A DNA stretch of 64,000 nucleotides. Origin: Linnemannia schmuckeri (taxonomy: Eukaryota; Mortierellomycota; Mortierellomycetes; Mortierellales; Mortierellaceae). How positions within the stretch are numbered: position 1 is the stretch's first letter; each line of letters opens with the position of its first letter. Position numbers and translations under genes: made by a program. The stretch is from positions 1,116,001-1,180,000 of the forward strand of contig JANATG010000014.1 in NCBI GenBank assembly GCA_029449235.1. Direction: 5' to 3'. Under the pieces are notes generated by a model, which was not told where the DNA came from, did no database searches, and worked only from the letters and a program-made list of their open reading frames with translations. Positions 1 through 9,238 of this stretch are shown here, piece by piece.

Positions 1-755
1 CCAGGCGGGTGCAAGAATGCAAAAAGCTCTCCAGAATGAGCGCCTCTACCAATTCAGTATCATGAGTGTTTTGCTGGATTGGAAGGGTGAACGACTTGAG
101 ATTGGGGTGTGCTCTGCTTCCAGAAACTGCTTCCTTCAATATCTTTGCCTCGTCATTGCACAAACCACGTTCGCAAAAGTCGATGTTAATTGATAGCATC
201 TCCAATTCCTGCGAACAAGTCTCCAAGAACTCGTGCACGACAAGTGACAAGTGGTTGAACAAATACGAGGGCGTCAGCAAACAAGTCCAGTGTCGTTAAC
301 AGTGGAAGAGACCGGGCGATCGTCAGCAATAGTCTCCCCGCACTCTCAATTGGCGGCGGTAGGGTTCCCAGTCGTAGTGTTCGCAAGTGGGGACCGGACT
401 CGAGAATCAAGAAAAGTGGGTTCAAGTCGCCGATGGGTTTGTAGAGTTTTGGCTTGCAGGACAAGATGGCAAGGTCGAGGTCGGGGAGGACATCCGAGAA
501 CAAGGAAAGAAGCAGAGAGGTGTCCCAGATGCAGCGGACATTTCGGATATGATGCTTGTTGCGGTTGAGACCCTGTTGGAACGGCTGTCCTTGAAGGAGA
601 TTGTCGTCCAAGAGTGCAGATGATCTCAGGTCACTCCAGAGGGAAGGGCTGCATGCCGCGTTCCAGTCCTTGTTGATGGGTGCTGCCTGTGTGAGCGTGT
701 GCCTGTCGAGTAGGGCAACGATGTGACCGATGATCTCCCAGGGCAGCTCCGGCAT
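1..755 (-). CDS. F-box protein with LRR-like repeats, 3' end outside window, internal frameshift
   Basis: Probable substrate adaptor of an SCF ubiquitin ligase. The start codon is at 755. Residues 2-45 form an F-box (ELPWEIIGHIVALL ... NKDW ... SLWSDL), followed by leucine-rich segments. The opening frame stops at 186. From about position 257 down to 1, a different minus-strand frame carries the expected continuation, including EFLETCSQELEML and HPNLKSF. These match FLETCSSELETL and HPNLKVL of the paralogue at 3951-5717. Moving from the first frame to the second means skipping one base near 245-260. No GT-AG intron fits, so this is a real mutation or a sequence error. The gene continues past the left edge. 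The F-box call is firm; whether the gene is functional is uncertain. Confidence 0.65.
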
Positions 756-1041
756 GTCGATTGATATGAGTTAAAGACGAGAGAAGAGAGGAGCAGGAAA
801 ACAAGCCTGCGGCTGCGTTCGCTCCTTCCCAAGTTCAAATTGTTGAGTTTCCAGCGGAGGCAGTCGTAAAACAAAACAGGAAGGTTCTTAAGGGTTTACA
901 CAACTTCACTTCGTCTTTTTCACACGCTCCACGTTGTTACAAATTTGGTGGCACCCTCCAGAATGATGACGTCATAGTAGTGTAGCCGATCGTTCTTCTA
1001 GAGTAGTATTTATGTGGGGTAGAAGCTGTTCGTTGTTCTTT

Positions 1042-1094
1042 GTCTCCTTTACTGTATAGACACTGGACTAACGGATAGCATCTGCATCGCATAG
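1042..1094. repeat. 53-bp direct repeat, copy 1
   Basis: Identical by eye to 1132-1184; starts GTCTCCTTTACTG and ends GCATCGCATAG. The repeat period is 90 bp, with a 37-bp spacer. Confidence 0.9.
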
Positions 1095-1131
1095 GTAACA
1101 AACCCTTCATAAGAGATAACAATAATACATG

Positions 1132-1184
1132 GTCTCCTTTACTGTATAGACACTGGACTAACGGATAGCATCTGCATCGCATAG
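1132..1184. repeat. 53-bp direct repeat, copy 2
   Basis: Second copy of 1042-1094. Origin unknown. It could be a local tandem duplication or part of a dispersed repeat. No tRNA fold or terminal inverted repeat was recognised. Confidence 0.9.
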
Positions 1185-2289
1185 AGTCCAGTTTTGTAGA
1201 ACCGATTGTGGAACTGACAACGTTCCTATAATTCTGCCGCGAGCCCTCCCCCGTGAAACAACGTTTGCTCTTGTCTCTTCTATCCTTCCTTCACCTTCCC
1301 ACCAAACAACCGCAACGACCGACTTGCAATGATCAACGGAGCATGGACTTGACTTTATTGGGCGCTGCCTCAGGATCGACATCTCTCTTTTTGTTTTCTT
1401 TCTGGGGACAGGATGTAAGAACTGTAACGGCGCCCTCGTGGACAGACAAACAGCCTTGACAACCCTGATAGAGCTCTTGAAACAACCCTACTGGACTCGC
1501 TCAACGCCGTCACTTCGCCCTCAATTAAACACGAGTAAACACCGGGACAAAAAATTCGAAATCAAGCAGTAGCAAGGAGTACGCGAGAGCTCGAATTGGT
1601 AGTCAGGAGCAACTCTGTTTTGTCACTGATCTCTGGCCTCTTTGGAAACCAAGGCAATTGATGGACAATTAACGCGCTACGAGCCAAAGAACGTAAACAT
1701 ATCCTCTTGAACGCTTAATAGGACCCCAGGGCGCTCTTAAAGTACATGTTATCGCGCAGTTTAACAGAGGACAGCGTCTATCATGGCTGCATGTATATTT
1801 GGGGACGAAAGCGATCTCAAAAATGGGGAGCAGGACCATTCGTTAATGTAGCCGCGTCCAAGGAAAAATAAAAAGGTCGTCTTTTTGTCTCCTTCGGCTT
1901 CCATTTAGGTTGTGTCGTTTCCTGACGAGGTTTTTGTTCTAAAGCATCCTCCTTCCATTCGATCATATGTCCACCGTCGACTTATAGGGGAACGTGTGAG
2001 TATGCGCGTAAATTGAAAAGCGACACAACCCCTTCTCGACTACTTTTTAGTGGCTAAGTATGCATGCAGGATGCCTTTCCTTTTTCCTTTTTCCTTTTTC
2101 CCGCTCTCTTACTTTTCTGGAGCTTGTTTTTTCCCCCCTTCAGCCTACGTCTTTTCCTATTTCTACTCTTCCTTTTCGTCTCTTCCTCTTTCCTTCCAAC
2201 AGCTCACCTTGACTTCCACCCTCTTCTCCTCATCCACACCAATTAAGGTCAACAACAACAACAACAACACCGACAACCACAATTCAGGA

Positions 2290-3792
2290 ATGCATCCACT
2301 TCTTCTCCCAGAACTCCTCGGCCTCATCTCTGGCTACCTCGCTCTCAAAGAACAACAACGCTGCATCCAAGTCTGCTGGACCTGGAACGGATTCTTCGCA
2401 CCTCTGGTCTGGAAATCCTGCACTATCGACTATGAACGTCATACCAAACAATCCCCAATCCCCGTCAGCGCCCTCCATACCTACGCCCAACATATGCGGA
2501 CCCTTGCCTTCCAAGGATTTGTTTCTATCGACCATTTCGCGATCCCTTGTACTCGTCTGGAACACCTCAAGGTCGTTGATGGGTCGAGGTTAGATTTTCA
2601 AGGGTTCAGTGCGGATATTGCGGACAAGGTCTGGGCTAGTTTAGCGAAGATTGTTAAGATGAACCCGGAATTGACGACGGTGGAGATTGCAGATGTTGAC
2701 AGTGAGCCGGCGGATGTGTTCTGGAAGGCGCTTGCGGACCACCCGGGGATCAGAAGGTTGAGTTTTGAGCACGTTCGGATCGATGATGAACAGTTGAAGG
2801 ACTTCTGGAGGGTGTGCAGTGAAGTCGAGGTCTTGACACTTCGACGGTGCAGGATTTCGACCGGTAGGGCCAATAAAGCGGTTGATAACATGCCGACAAC
2901 CTTCCGGCGGTTGCAGAAGCTGAGTATTGAGAACCTCACGCAACCCTTGCCACAGACTCAAATGGAGTTCCTTCGACATTGTCCGCAGTTATCTTCGTTC
3001 CACTGGCGAGGCGGGATCATCCATGGAATGGCGAGAGATACCTTACTGAGCGTCTTGGGATCTGGAAGACTGCCCAACCTGGACTCGATGGACATCATTG
3101 GCATGAACTTGACGGATCTTGATACGGAACACATTGTACAGTGTATGTCTCGTGTCAGAAAACTGACCTTTTATCAGACCAACTTTGGACCCTCCAGTCT
3201 TCGATCTCTCGAACCACATTTCAAGTCGATCGAGGAACTCAATCTCCTGCAATGCCCCTTGGTCACAAGCGCCGATGTCGCCTTGCTCCTGCGGTACTGC
3301 CCCCTCTTGCAAGTTTTCAAAGCCGAGGTCATTGCCTCGGACGACATCAGGGATGGAGAAGTCTGGCCCTGTTATGAGTACCTTCACACGCTCGTTCTCT
3401 ATTTCAATTTGACACTTGCCGACCGTCTCGCCGACTGCCAGCGGACGTTTTCCCTCCTCTCCAAGCTAAAGGCCCTCCGGCGACTCAACATCTCGCGGTA
3501 TCGGACCCCGCATGGTCGACCCATCGTAAGAAATCTCAAAAACGGCTTACAACTTCGACTAGACTATGGACTTGGGAAATTAGAGACACTTCGACACCTC
3601 GAGGCACTTTACTTTGAAGGCATCACTCAGGATATGACCATGACGGACGCACACTGGATGGAGGAACATTGGAAGGCACTTCGTGTTGCTCGGGGTACTT
3701 TTAATAACAAAAATGTGATCCTTAACAAAGAGATCGGCACATTCTTCAAGGACATTTTCAGTGGACATGTCCCCCTCCCTCCGTCTCACTAA
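2290..3792 (+). CDS. F-box/LRR-like protein, 500 aa
   Basis: Single-exon gene. The F-box lies at residues 2-45 (HPLLLPELLGLISGYL ... VCWTWNGFFAPLVWKSC). The rest is leucine-rich repeat-like sequence typical of substrate recognition. The open frame extends upstream to 2050, but that stretch encodes a low-complexity Phe/Ser/Pro-rich string from a T/C-rich leader. The ATG at 2290 starts right at the F-box, as in the neighbouring family members, so I use it. Known role of the family: bridging Skp1/cullin to a target for ubiquitination; the target here is unknown. It converges on the F-box gene at 3951-5717. Confidence 0.85.
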   Translation: MHPLLLPELLGLISGYLALKEQQRCIQVCWTWNGFFAPLVWKSCTIDYERHTKQSPIPVSALHTYAQHMRTLAFQGFVSIDHFAIPCTRLEHLKVVDGSRLDFQGFSADIADKVWASLAKIVKMNPELTTVEIADVDSEPADVFWKALADHPGIRRLSFEHVRIDDEQLKDFWRVCSEVEVLTLRRCRISTGRANKAVDNMPTTFRRLQKLSIENLTQPLPQTQMEFLRHCPQLSSFHWRGGIIHGMARDTLLSVLGSGRLPNLDSMDIIGMNLTDLDTEHIVQCMSRVRKLTFYQTNFGPSSLRSLEPHFKSIEELNLLQCPLVTSADVALLLRYCPLLQVFKAEVIASDDIRDGEVWPCYEYLHTLVLYFNLTLADRLADCQRTFSLLSKLKALRRLNISRYRTPHGRPIVRNLKNGLQLRLDYGLGKLETLRHLEALYFEGITQDMTMTDAHWMEEHWKALRVARGTFNNKNVILNKEIGTFFKDIFSGHVPLPPSH

Positions 3793-3914
3793 GAAATAGA
3801 AATATAAACATTGCCATTTTTTTGTGAGATGTATTCGCAGTTTTGTGTTTATGACAAAAACCTTGCAGGGATGCTAGAACGACCATTTTTCTCAAAAAAA
3901 ATAAATTAACAGAA

Positions 3915-3915
<1 letters not shown>

Positions 3916-3943
<28 letters not shown>
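3916..3943. repeat. A28 homopolymer between convergent genes
   Basis: Run of 28 A within the 158-bp gap between two convergent F-box genes, just after AATAAA-like sequences at about 3899-3916. Possibly part of the 3' processing region or a slippage tract. Confidence 0.85.
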
Positions 3944-3945
<2 letters not shown>

Positions 3946-3950
3946 AGATC

Positions 3951-5717
3951 TCACATAATGCTGAAGGCGACTTGACAGAGGAGAACAGAAGGGTCAGACC
4001 CAAAATGTCTCATGGACTCTTGGTACGGAAGCGGAAGCAGTCCAAATACTCTGCGCACAGAATGCCAATTCTGCTGCATCCAATACAGCTCCTTCTTCCC
4101 AATCCGATGGTCCATCCCCCAGACTGAAAAACACTCTAACGATTTGAGGTCTGACAGCAAGTTTAATCCGCTCTCGAGAGTCAACTCCAAACAGGTCAAT
4201 TGCAGGAACGGGTTGTACTTTCTGACCGCCTGACCGTCGTTGTCGCTGTCGTTGTCGTCGTTGTTATTGGTTTCGGTGATCATGTCTCTTGCTAGGCTGT
4301 AGCCCAGACAAAGCTCCTCCAGGCATACTAGCGCCCCGAGTTGCGCGCAGACTTTTCTCTGCAAAATTCGACTTTCCTCCATACTTCCTGTGTGAAAAGG
4401 AGTACCGGTAGGGATGGGTTGGCCCCTGGCATCAGTTTTGATATCCGGTCTTGGGATCCCCGAGATGATCAAATGAAGCACTTTGAGCCATTTGCATGAC
4501 CAAGGTTGCCGAGTGAGTTCCATGGCCGTGATAGTAGGGTATCGATCGTGGCCGCATTCGAGAACTCGCAGAGTAGGACAGGTCCGAAGGATAGTCAACA
4601 GATCCTCGCTCGACAACCAGTCCTCATTGTTGCTGATAAGCTTTTGAAATCCTCGCTGTGATGCAGCATGGACAATGGCCTTCCTATCTGCCTCCGTGAT
4701 GGTACTCGAGCCATAATCTCCGAGATGGATGCCCTGCCAGACCTCTTTAACTTCATTACCATCGTTATTCAGATCCGGCAACCCACTGGATAATGTCCCC
4801 TCAAGCGTGGCGACGACCTGTCCTGAATACTGTTGTCGAGAGAAACAGCGACGGAAGGTTACACCCATAACGCGATGCAATGTCCTCAAGATTGAGACCT
4901 CGTCCGTAAACCACTGACGCCTCCCCTCAAACGGAAAGAATCGATCATCAACAACCTCCAATCCAGTGCAACCCTCCAAAAACGTGTTCAGTATCCAAGG
5001 AAAGACCGGCTCCATAAGCCCACTCATGGAGGGGTACCCAACCTCGAGCTGCAAGACTTTGAGATTCGGGTGTGTCCTTGTCCCAGAGATCGTCGTTGGC
5101 GGAGGAGCCAAAAACAACATGAGCGGACACGAAATTCCAAACTTGACAATAAGGGTCTCCAATTCGGAGGAGCAGGTCTCCAAAAACGTCCTCAGCGCTA
5201 GAGGGCTCGCCTTGGGATGCACATGCATATGTGTCAACCTGAGAGTCTTTAGTCTGACAAGACCTGGCGCAATGACCCCCAGGAGTCGTTCGAACCAAGC
5301 TCCAGGGATGGGCGTGTTGATGACATCCAACCTGCGCAACTGAGGACTCCTCTCCAGAATCTTGATCAACCGATCAACATCCGTTTCGAGGTGCAGCTTA
5401 CTCGATACACAGAGGGAAGACAAGTTGAGCAAAGGAGATGGAGCAGCCGTATATAGAGCCTGAAGGGTCTTGATGTGTGACTCATACCGAACAAAGACGT
5501 GTCGGATATGGGGACCATACCGAGCAAGGACAGGCTGAAACTTCTTGTCGATAATGTCCTTTGTGAGGGAGGACCCCACGACTGTGAAATCGGCCCAAAG
5601 GAAGGGAGTCCAGGTTGAGCGCCAGTCTTTGTTGACATATATAGCGCTGAGAAAGTCGCGCTTGTCGAGGTAGCTGGCGATTTCTCGAACGAGTTCTGGA
5701 GGTAGTAGGGGGCTCAT
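3951..5717 (-). CDS. F-box/LRR-like protein, 588 aa
   Basis: Single-exon gene. The start ATG at 5717 is followed directly by an F-box at residues 2-45 (SPLLPPELVREIASYL ... VNKDWRSTWTPFLWADF). In-frame sequence upstream to 5873 is Ser/Phe/His-rich leader and is probably untranslated. Leucine-rich segments follow; an acidic Asn/Asp stretch (NNNDDNDSDND) lies near residue 500. It is the intact paralogue of the frameshifted gene at 1-755, and the two align through their middle portions. Predicted SCF adaptor; the substrate is unknown. Confidence 0.85.
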   Translation of the reverse strand: MSPLLPPELVREIASYLDKRDFLSAIYVNKDWRSTWTPFLWADFTVVGSSLTKDIIDKKFQPVLARYGPHIRHVFVRYESHIKTLQALYTAAPSPLLNLSSLCVSSKLHLETDVDRLIKILERSPQLRRLDVINTPIPGAWFERLLGVIAPGLVRLKTLRLTHMHVHPKASPLALRTFLETCSSELETLIVKFGISCPLMLFLAPPPTTISGTRTHPNLKVLQLEVGYPSMSGLMEPVFPWILNTFLEGCTGLEVVDDRFFPFEGRRQWFTDEVSILRTLHRVMGVTFRRCFSRQQYSGQVVATLEGTLSSGLPDLNNDGNEVKEVWQGIHLGDYGSSTITEADRKAIVHAASQRGFQKLISNNEDWLSSEDLLTILRTCPTLRVLECGHDRYPTITAMELTRQPWSCKWLKVLHLIISGIPRPDIKTDARGQPIPTGTPFHTGSMEESRILQRKVCAQLGALVCLEELCLGYSLARDMITETNNNDDNDSDNDGQAVRKYNPFLQLTCLELTLESGLNLLSDLKSLECFSVWGMDHRIGKKELYWMQQNWHSVRRVFGLLPLPYQESMRHFGSDPSVLLCQVAFSIM

Positions 5718-6005
5718 GCCGGACAACGGAAATGAAGTGGAATGAAATGTATGCAAAGGGGAATGACTGAATGTAAGTTGAATCCAATGTCGCGAGAAAA
5801 GAGGGATGCTGAAGAAGAGTGAGAGTGCTTTGGACGCGTTAGGGAGGAAGGGAAAAGAGTGTTTGCTTGACAAGTAAAGGACAAATGTGTGAGAACGTCA
5901 AATTTATAGGGCACGTCAGGAAGAGCAATGATCCCTCATTTGCCACCATTCTGCGCTCATTTGTCACTGGTCTGAAAAATGAGCATGCTGATGCTGCGGG
6001 TCATA

Positions 6006-6073
6006 CAAACACACAAACAAACAAACAATCAAACAAACGAATAAGCAAACAAACAAACAAACAAACAAGTAAC
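6006..6073. repeat. Imperfect (CAAA)n microsatellite
   Basis: A string of ACAAACA units with a few interruptions, in the intergenic region upstream of the 3951-5717 gene. It has no spacer structure and is not a CRISPR array. Confidence 0.8.
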
Positions 6074-6229
6074 AAATGGTCAAACGAGAAAAGGCACAGT
6101 TGACGTGGATGTGGAAAAGCATTCGTTTTTTATTTGTCAGTTCTACTTCGTCATCCTTTTTTCCACTGTAGTTAACTGAAAGAGAAGCCAAATTATAACT
6201 TGCCAAGGTCATGATCCGACCACAACTCC

Positions 6230-6898
6230 TCTTCAAGCGCGGAACATTCGCTAGTCAAAAGATCAAGCTTGACACATGTTGCAAGTGCACCCACACTTCT
6301 TGGCCATCCCCAAGAGTTCGTCTTTCCCTGCTCGTCTACCATGAGGTGCTGAAGCGCTCATAGTCCCGAAAGCAGTCCAAGCTTGTTTGCGAGTGATATT
6401 TCAAGGCAGTCGACTTGGAATTATGGATCATGATACATCCCATGCCTAGTGAGTTATTGCCGTCGTCTAATTCCAGCCAATGGTAAGGGCAATCTTATAG
6501 CGTGTGTAAATGATGGCTCCTCTCCAGCAATCCTGTCAACAAGTGTATCCATCTCCAGTACAGCTAGTCGTCATCAAAGTATTCCGCCGAGACACTTAGA
6601 CTAGACAGGTTGAATCGAGGAATGAGGTTCTTGTTGAAGATATTCTTCTAAATCGCCCCCATCTAAAGAGCGCACCTCGAGTGTCCTGACAAACCTGCAA
6701 TTTCAGATGAATGCATTCAATGCCACTGGTGCTTTAAGTTCATTTCTTTGCTGCTCCGTAAAGACAGTTATCGTACGCCAGAGGAAGGAAACCACTGCGT
6801 TGTTGATATCCTGATAGTCGGCTGCCATTCAAGCAAGGTCATCGTGATGAAGGCGATTGAAGATGTCTAAAGTATTAAGGAGGTAGTGTGCTCAGCAT
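6230..6898 (-). pseudogene. Decayed F-box protein pseudogene
   Basis: Reading the minus strand from an ATG at 6898 gives MLSTLPP. A shifted frame then gives FNRLHHDDLA, a stop, and NNAVVSFLWRTITVFTEQQ, with an in-frame stop shortly before NCRFVRTLEVRSL. This is the order of an F-box (LPPEIL ... FLWRTV) followed by the first leucine-rich segment of fungal F-box proteins. At least one frameshift and several stops break it, and the remaining sequence down to about 6230 is too short for a full gene. It lies beside three other F-box loci. The right boundary is good; the left boundary is approximate. Confidence 0.6.
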
Positions 6899-7504
6899 GG
6901 TGAAAGACTGCAAGATGAATCGACACAGACGACGATAGTGGGTGATTGGGATGTCGATGACGTTGAAAGATTTGATGAAATGGCGGAAGGAAGAGGATGT
7001 TGTTGGCTAAAAAAAAATGAAGGCAACAATGACTCCTTCTTTCGACCTTCGGACAGAAGAACAGTCATGCTTGCACTTTTCTTCGATTGGCTAGGACGCG
7101 GATAAATCCAGGCCGAGCTAGTACCTGAAACGTGTTTTTGATAGTTACTCCTCTGCCACCATCACCGACTCAAACAAACACAATAACATTATCAAAGATG
7201 CTCCGCCACCAGCTCAACGACAAGGTACACCTGAACACCACCCATTTCAAAAGCCTCTGCATGCCCACAAAATCCATGTGTATCACCAAGGATAATTATT
7301 CAAAGCCTCACTAGATAGGTACGAAACTTCCGACATTACAGCACACCTGTACAATGGACAGAGACGGCAAGAAGGCGAATGTCGTTAGGGCAAGGTCCAT
7401 GTTGTTTCAGCGCACGCACACCCTCCTTTTGTCCACCCTATCATCTTTTACACTTCAAAAAGAAAAACAAAAGTAAGAAGAGACGCGAGCAAAGCATATA
7501 AAAA
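6899..7504. other. Intergenic, no supported gene
   Basis: Contains a small open frame from an ATG at 7198 (38 codons) with no recognisable domain. Its first bases loosely resemble the start of the small open frame at 16346, which may mean the duplication of the downstream gene reached this far upstream. That is weak. Confidence 0.3.
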
Positions 7505-7835
7505 AGGCGATTTCCTAAAAAGGGACGTTCATTGTGCACCAGAATTAAAATTCGCACCTGGTGGAAAATGAGCCCCAGTTGCTCGTTCAAAGGACAAAAG
7601 CAGTGCATGACTGATATGCAAAGAGCCCTGTTATTTGGGTGAAAAAAAAAGGAAAGATGGTTCACATGTAGCAAAGAAAAAGAGAACTAAAAGTTCATTT
7701 GTCTTCCTATTGTCTCGCCACCTTCATCAACAGATACTGCTCACGATCTCGTTCAGCATTGTCTCATCTTCTTCGATTAAGCCCAAACAAGGAAGGACTT
7801 TGTGCTCCCATCCAGCTTGAACCATTTCCTCCGTC
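7505..7835 (+). promoter_or_regulatory. Upstream block conserved with 16936-17283
   Basis: Non-coding sequence 240-570 bp ahead of the CDS at 8070. It aligns by eye over most of its length with the block ahead of the paralogue at 17523. Shared strings include TTTCCTAAAA (7511 and 16942), AATTAAAATTCG, CGCCACCTTCA and GATCTCGTTCAGCATTGT. It is part of the duplicated unit and probably carries the promoter and 5' leader. Confidence 0.65.
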
Positions 7836-8069
7836 CTTCTGTTGTTCTTTCTTTTGTAGTTATCTGCATTAGTCCTTCCATCTCTTTTGTCTCCTTCATC
7901 ACTTTTTGCGTCTTTCTCTTTCTTTTTGTTATAGCAACATTTTCACCCGCCTTTAATCCTCCGCATTTTCATAAATACTCTTCGCCTTGTCATTTTTCCT
8001 TCCTTTCTCTTCCACTCATAAGTTAACCTTGCCACTCAAAACAATTTACCACCCTACAGATCTCCCTCC

Positions 8070-8804
8070 ATGTCCACCAGTGTCATGAACTCAGACAACA
8101 TGTCGACCATCACCATCCAGGAATATCGAGAACGACAGCGTGAGCGAGAACGCGAGCGAGAGCACGACCATGAAGATTCAGATGCATCCAACAACGTTCA
8201 TGCCAAAAAGAAAATCAGATCAAGTGCCCACCTCCCATCGCCTCCTCTACCAACAACCATTTACACAGCTGATGACCAGTTGAACCGCACTAGCCCTGTT
8301 CCCCAAGTGTCTGCGTCTACTCTTCCAACAGCTGCGCCTACCTCCTCCTCCTCCTCCTCCTCTTCCTCCTTCGCCTCGATATCTGCACTCGTGGCTCACA
8401 CTACCTCGGCTGCCACCATTAGCACAACATCTGGCCCTAGTTCTCCAAGTCTCAACACAACCGCCTCCAAGCAGAAACTAGCACATCCACTACAGCCTCT
8501 CACCCAGACACAACAGCAATCACAACCACATCCACACGCACAGCAACAACAAAAGCTATCCCACCCTCCTCCAACTCCGATCTACACCATCGACGACTTC
8601 ATCACACGGTATGCATGCAAACTACATTACTTGGATTACTCGATCAAGTCGCAGCTGCACAAGATTGAGGCCATCAAGAACGATCCCGCACAAGACCAGA
8701 AATACCGGGACCTCTATTTGGGTTTAGCCAGCTCCGAGGCCAAGGTCCGTGAGACAGAGGATAAGATCGAGAGCTTGTTCAAGCTCAAAATCATTGGCAA
8801 GTAG
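8070..8804 (+). CDS. Uncharacterised protein with disordered N-terminus and C-terminal helical domain, 244 aa (copy A)
   Basis: Not a family I recognise. N-terminus: MSTITIQEYRERQ followed by a charged RERERERE helix. Residues about 50-170 are Ser/Thr/Pro/Gln-rich and probably disordered, with a basic KKKIRSS patch near residue 50. The last 75 residues are predicted to be a helical hairpin (DDFITRYACKLHYLDYSI ... KVRETEDKIESLFKLKI). The start is fixed by comparison with the paralogue at 17523-18194, which shares both ends and diverges in the low-complexity middle. The C-terminal R-Y-x3-L-x2-L-D core recurs in the genes at 52691 and 57342. Function unknown. Confidence 0.75.
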   Translation: MSTSVMNSDNMSTITIQEYRERQREREREREHDHEDSDASNNVHAKKKIRSSAHLPSPPLPTTIYTADDQLNRTSPVPQVSASTLPTAAPTSSSSSSSSSFASISALVAHTTSAATISTTSGPSSPSLNTTASKQKLAHPLQPLTQTQQQSQPHPHAQQQQKLSHPPPTPIYTIDDFITRYACKLHYLDYSIKSQLHKIEAIKNDPAQDQKYRDLYLGLASSEAKVRETEDKIESLFKLKIIGK

Positions 8805-9238
8805 CATTAATCTTTTTTTCTTTTTACACTTGTCGATTTTTCGACCTGTCTCTTTTTTTTTGCTTCCCTCGATCCTATTTCCTGCATCGCTCCCTTTCAT
8901 TTTCTTTTTTTTTGTCATTTTAAACTCCATGTGCGCAATCAGCTTTTGCAAAAGGAATAAAAACTCCTTTGTATTGCTTCTTTCTCTTGAGCGACTCTGG
9001 TTTTAATAGAACGTTGAAAAAAATATGCTACAAACAAAGATGGTAAGCCGAGGCAAGTCTGTGACAAGTGCGATGTCAGAAAAGAACAAACGTAGAGAGA
9101 AGAAGAATAGGGTAAAGGAGACCTCGTCGCAGTTAGTAGCGGCAATCAAAATCAAGTTGACATGCAAAAAAAACATTTTTCTTCGTTCAACTAGTATGCT
9201 GTATCTATTCAAACTGTCAACTACATGATTGACGACTC
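8805..9238. other. 3' intergenic region between convergent genes
   Basis: T-rich 3' sequence of the CDS at 8070, then sequence next to the stop of the ZNFX1-like gene. An AATAAA-like string occurs near 8956. No gene seen. Confidence 0.5.

Larger units (their letters stand above)
756..2289. other. Intergenic region between divergent F-box genes
   Basis: Lies between the minus-strand F-box gene ending at 755 and the plus-strand one starting at 2290. It holds a 53-bp direct repeat pair (annotated separately). From about 2070 to 2289 there is a T/C-rich leader, then a short CAA-rich stretch, just before the start codon. No convincing coding region was seen. Confidence 0.6.

Noticed and set aside
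2050..2289. N-terminal extension of the F-box gene at 2290
   Set aside because: Encodes a Phe/Ser/Leu string from a T/C-rich leader; the ATG at 2290 starts exactly at the F-box as in paralogues.
6006..6073. Regular short repeats resembling an array
   Set aside because: Simple (CAAA)n microsatellite with no spacers; not a CRISPR.
7198..7314. 38-codon open frame ahead of the duplicated upstream block
   Set aside because: No domain, no paralogue with convincing similarity, no transcript evidence available.
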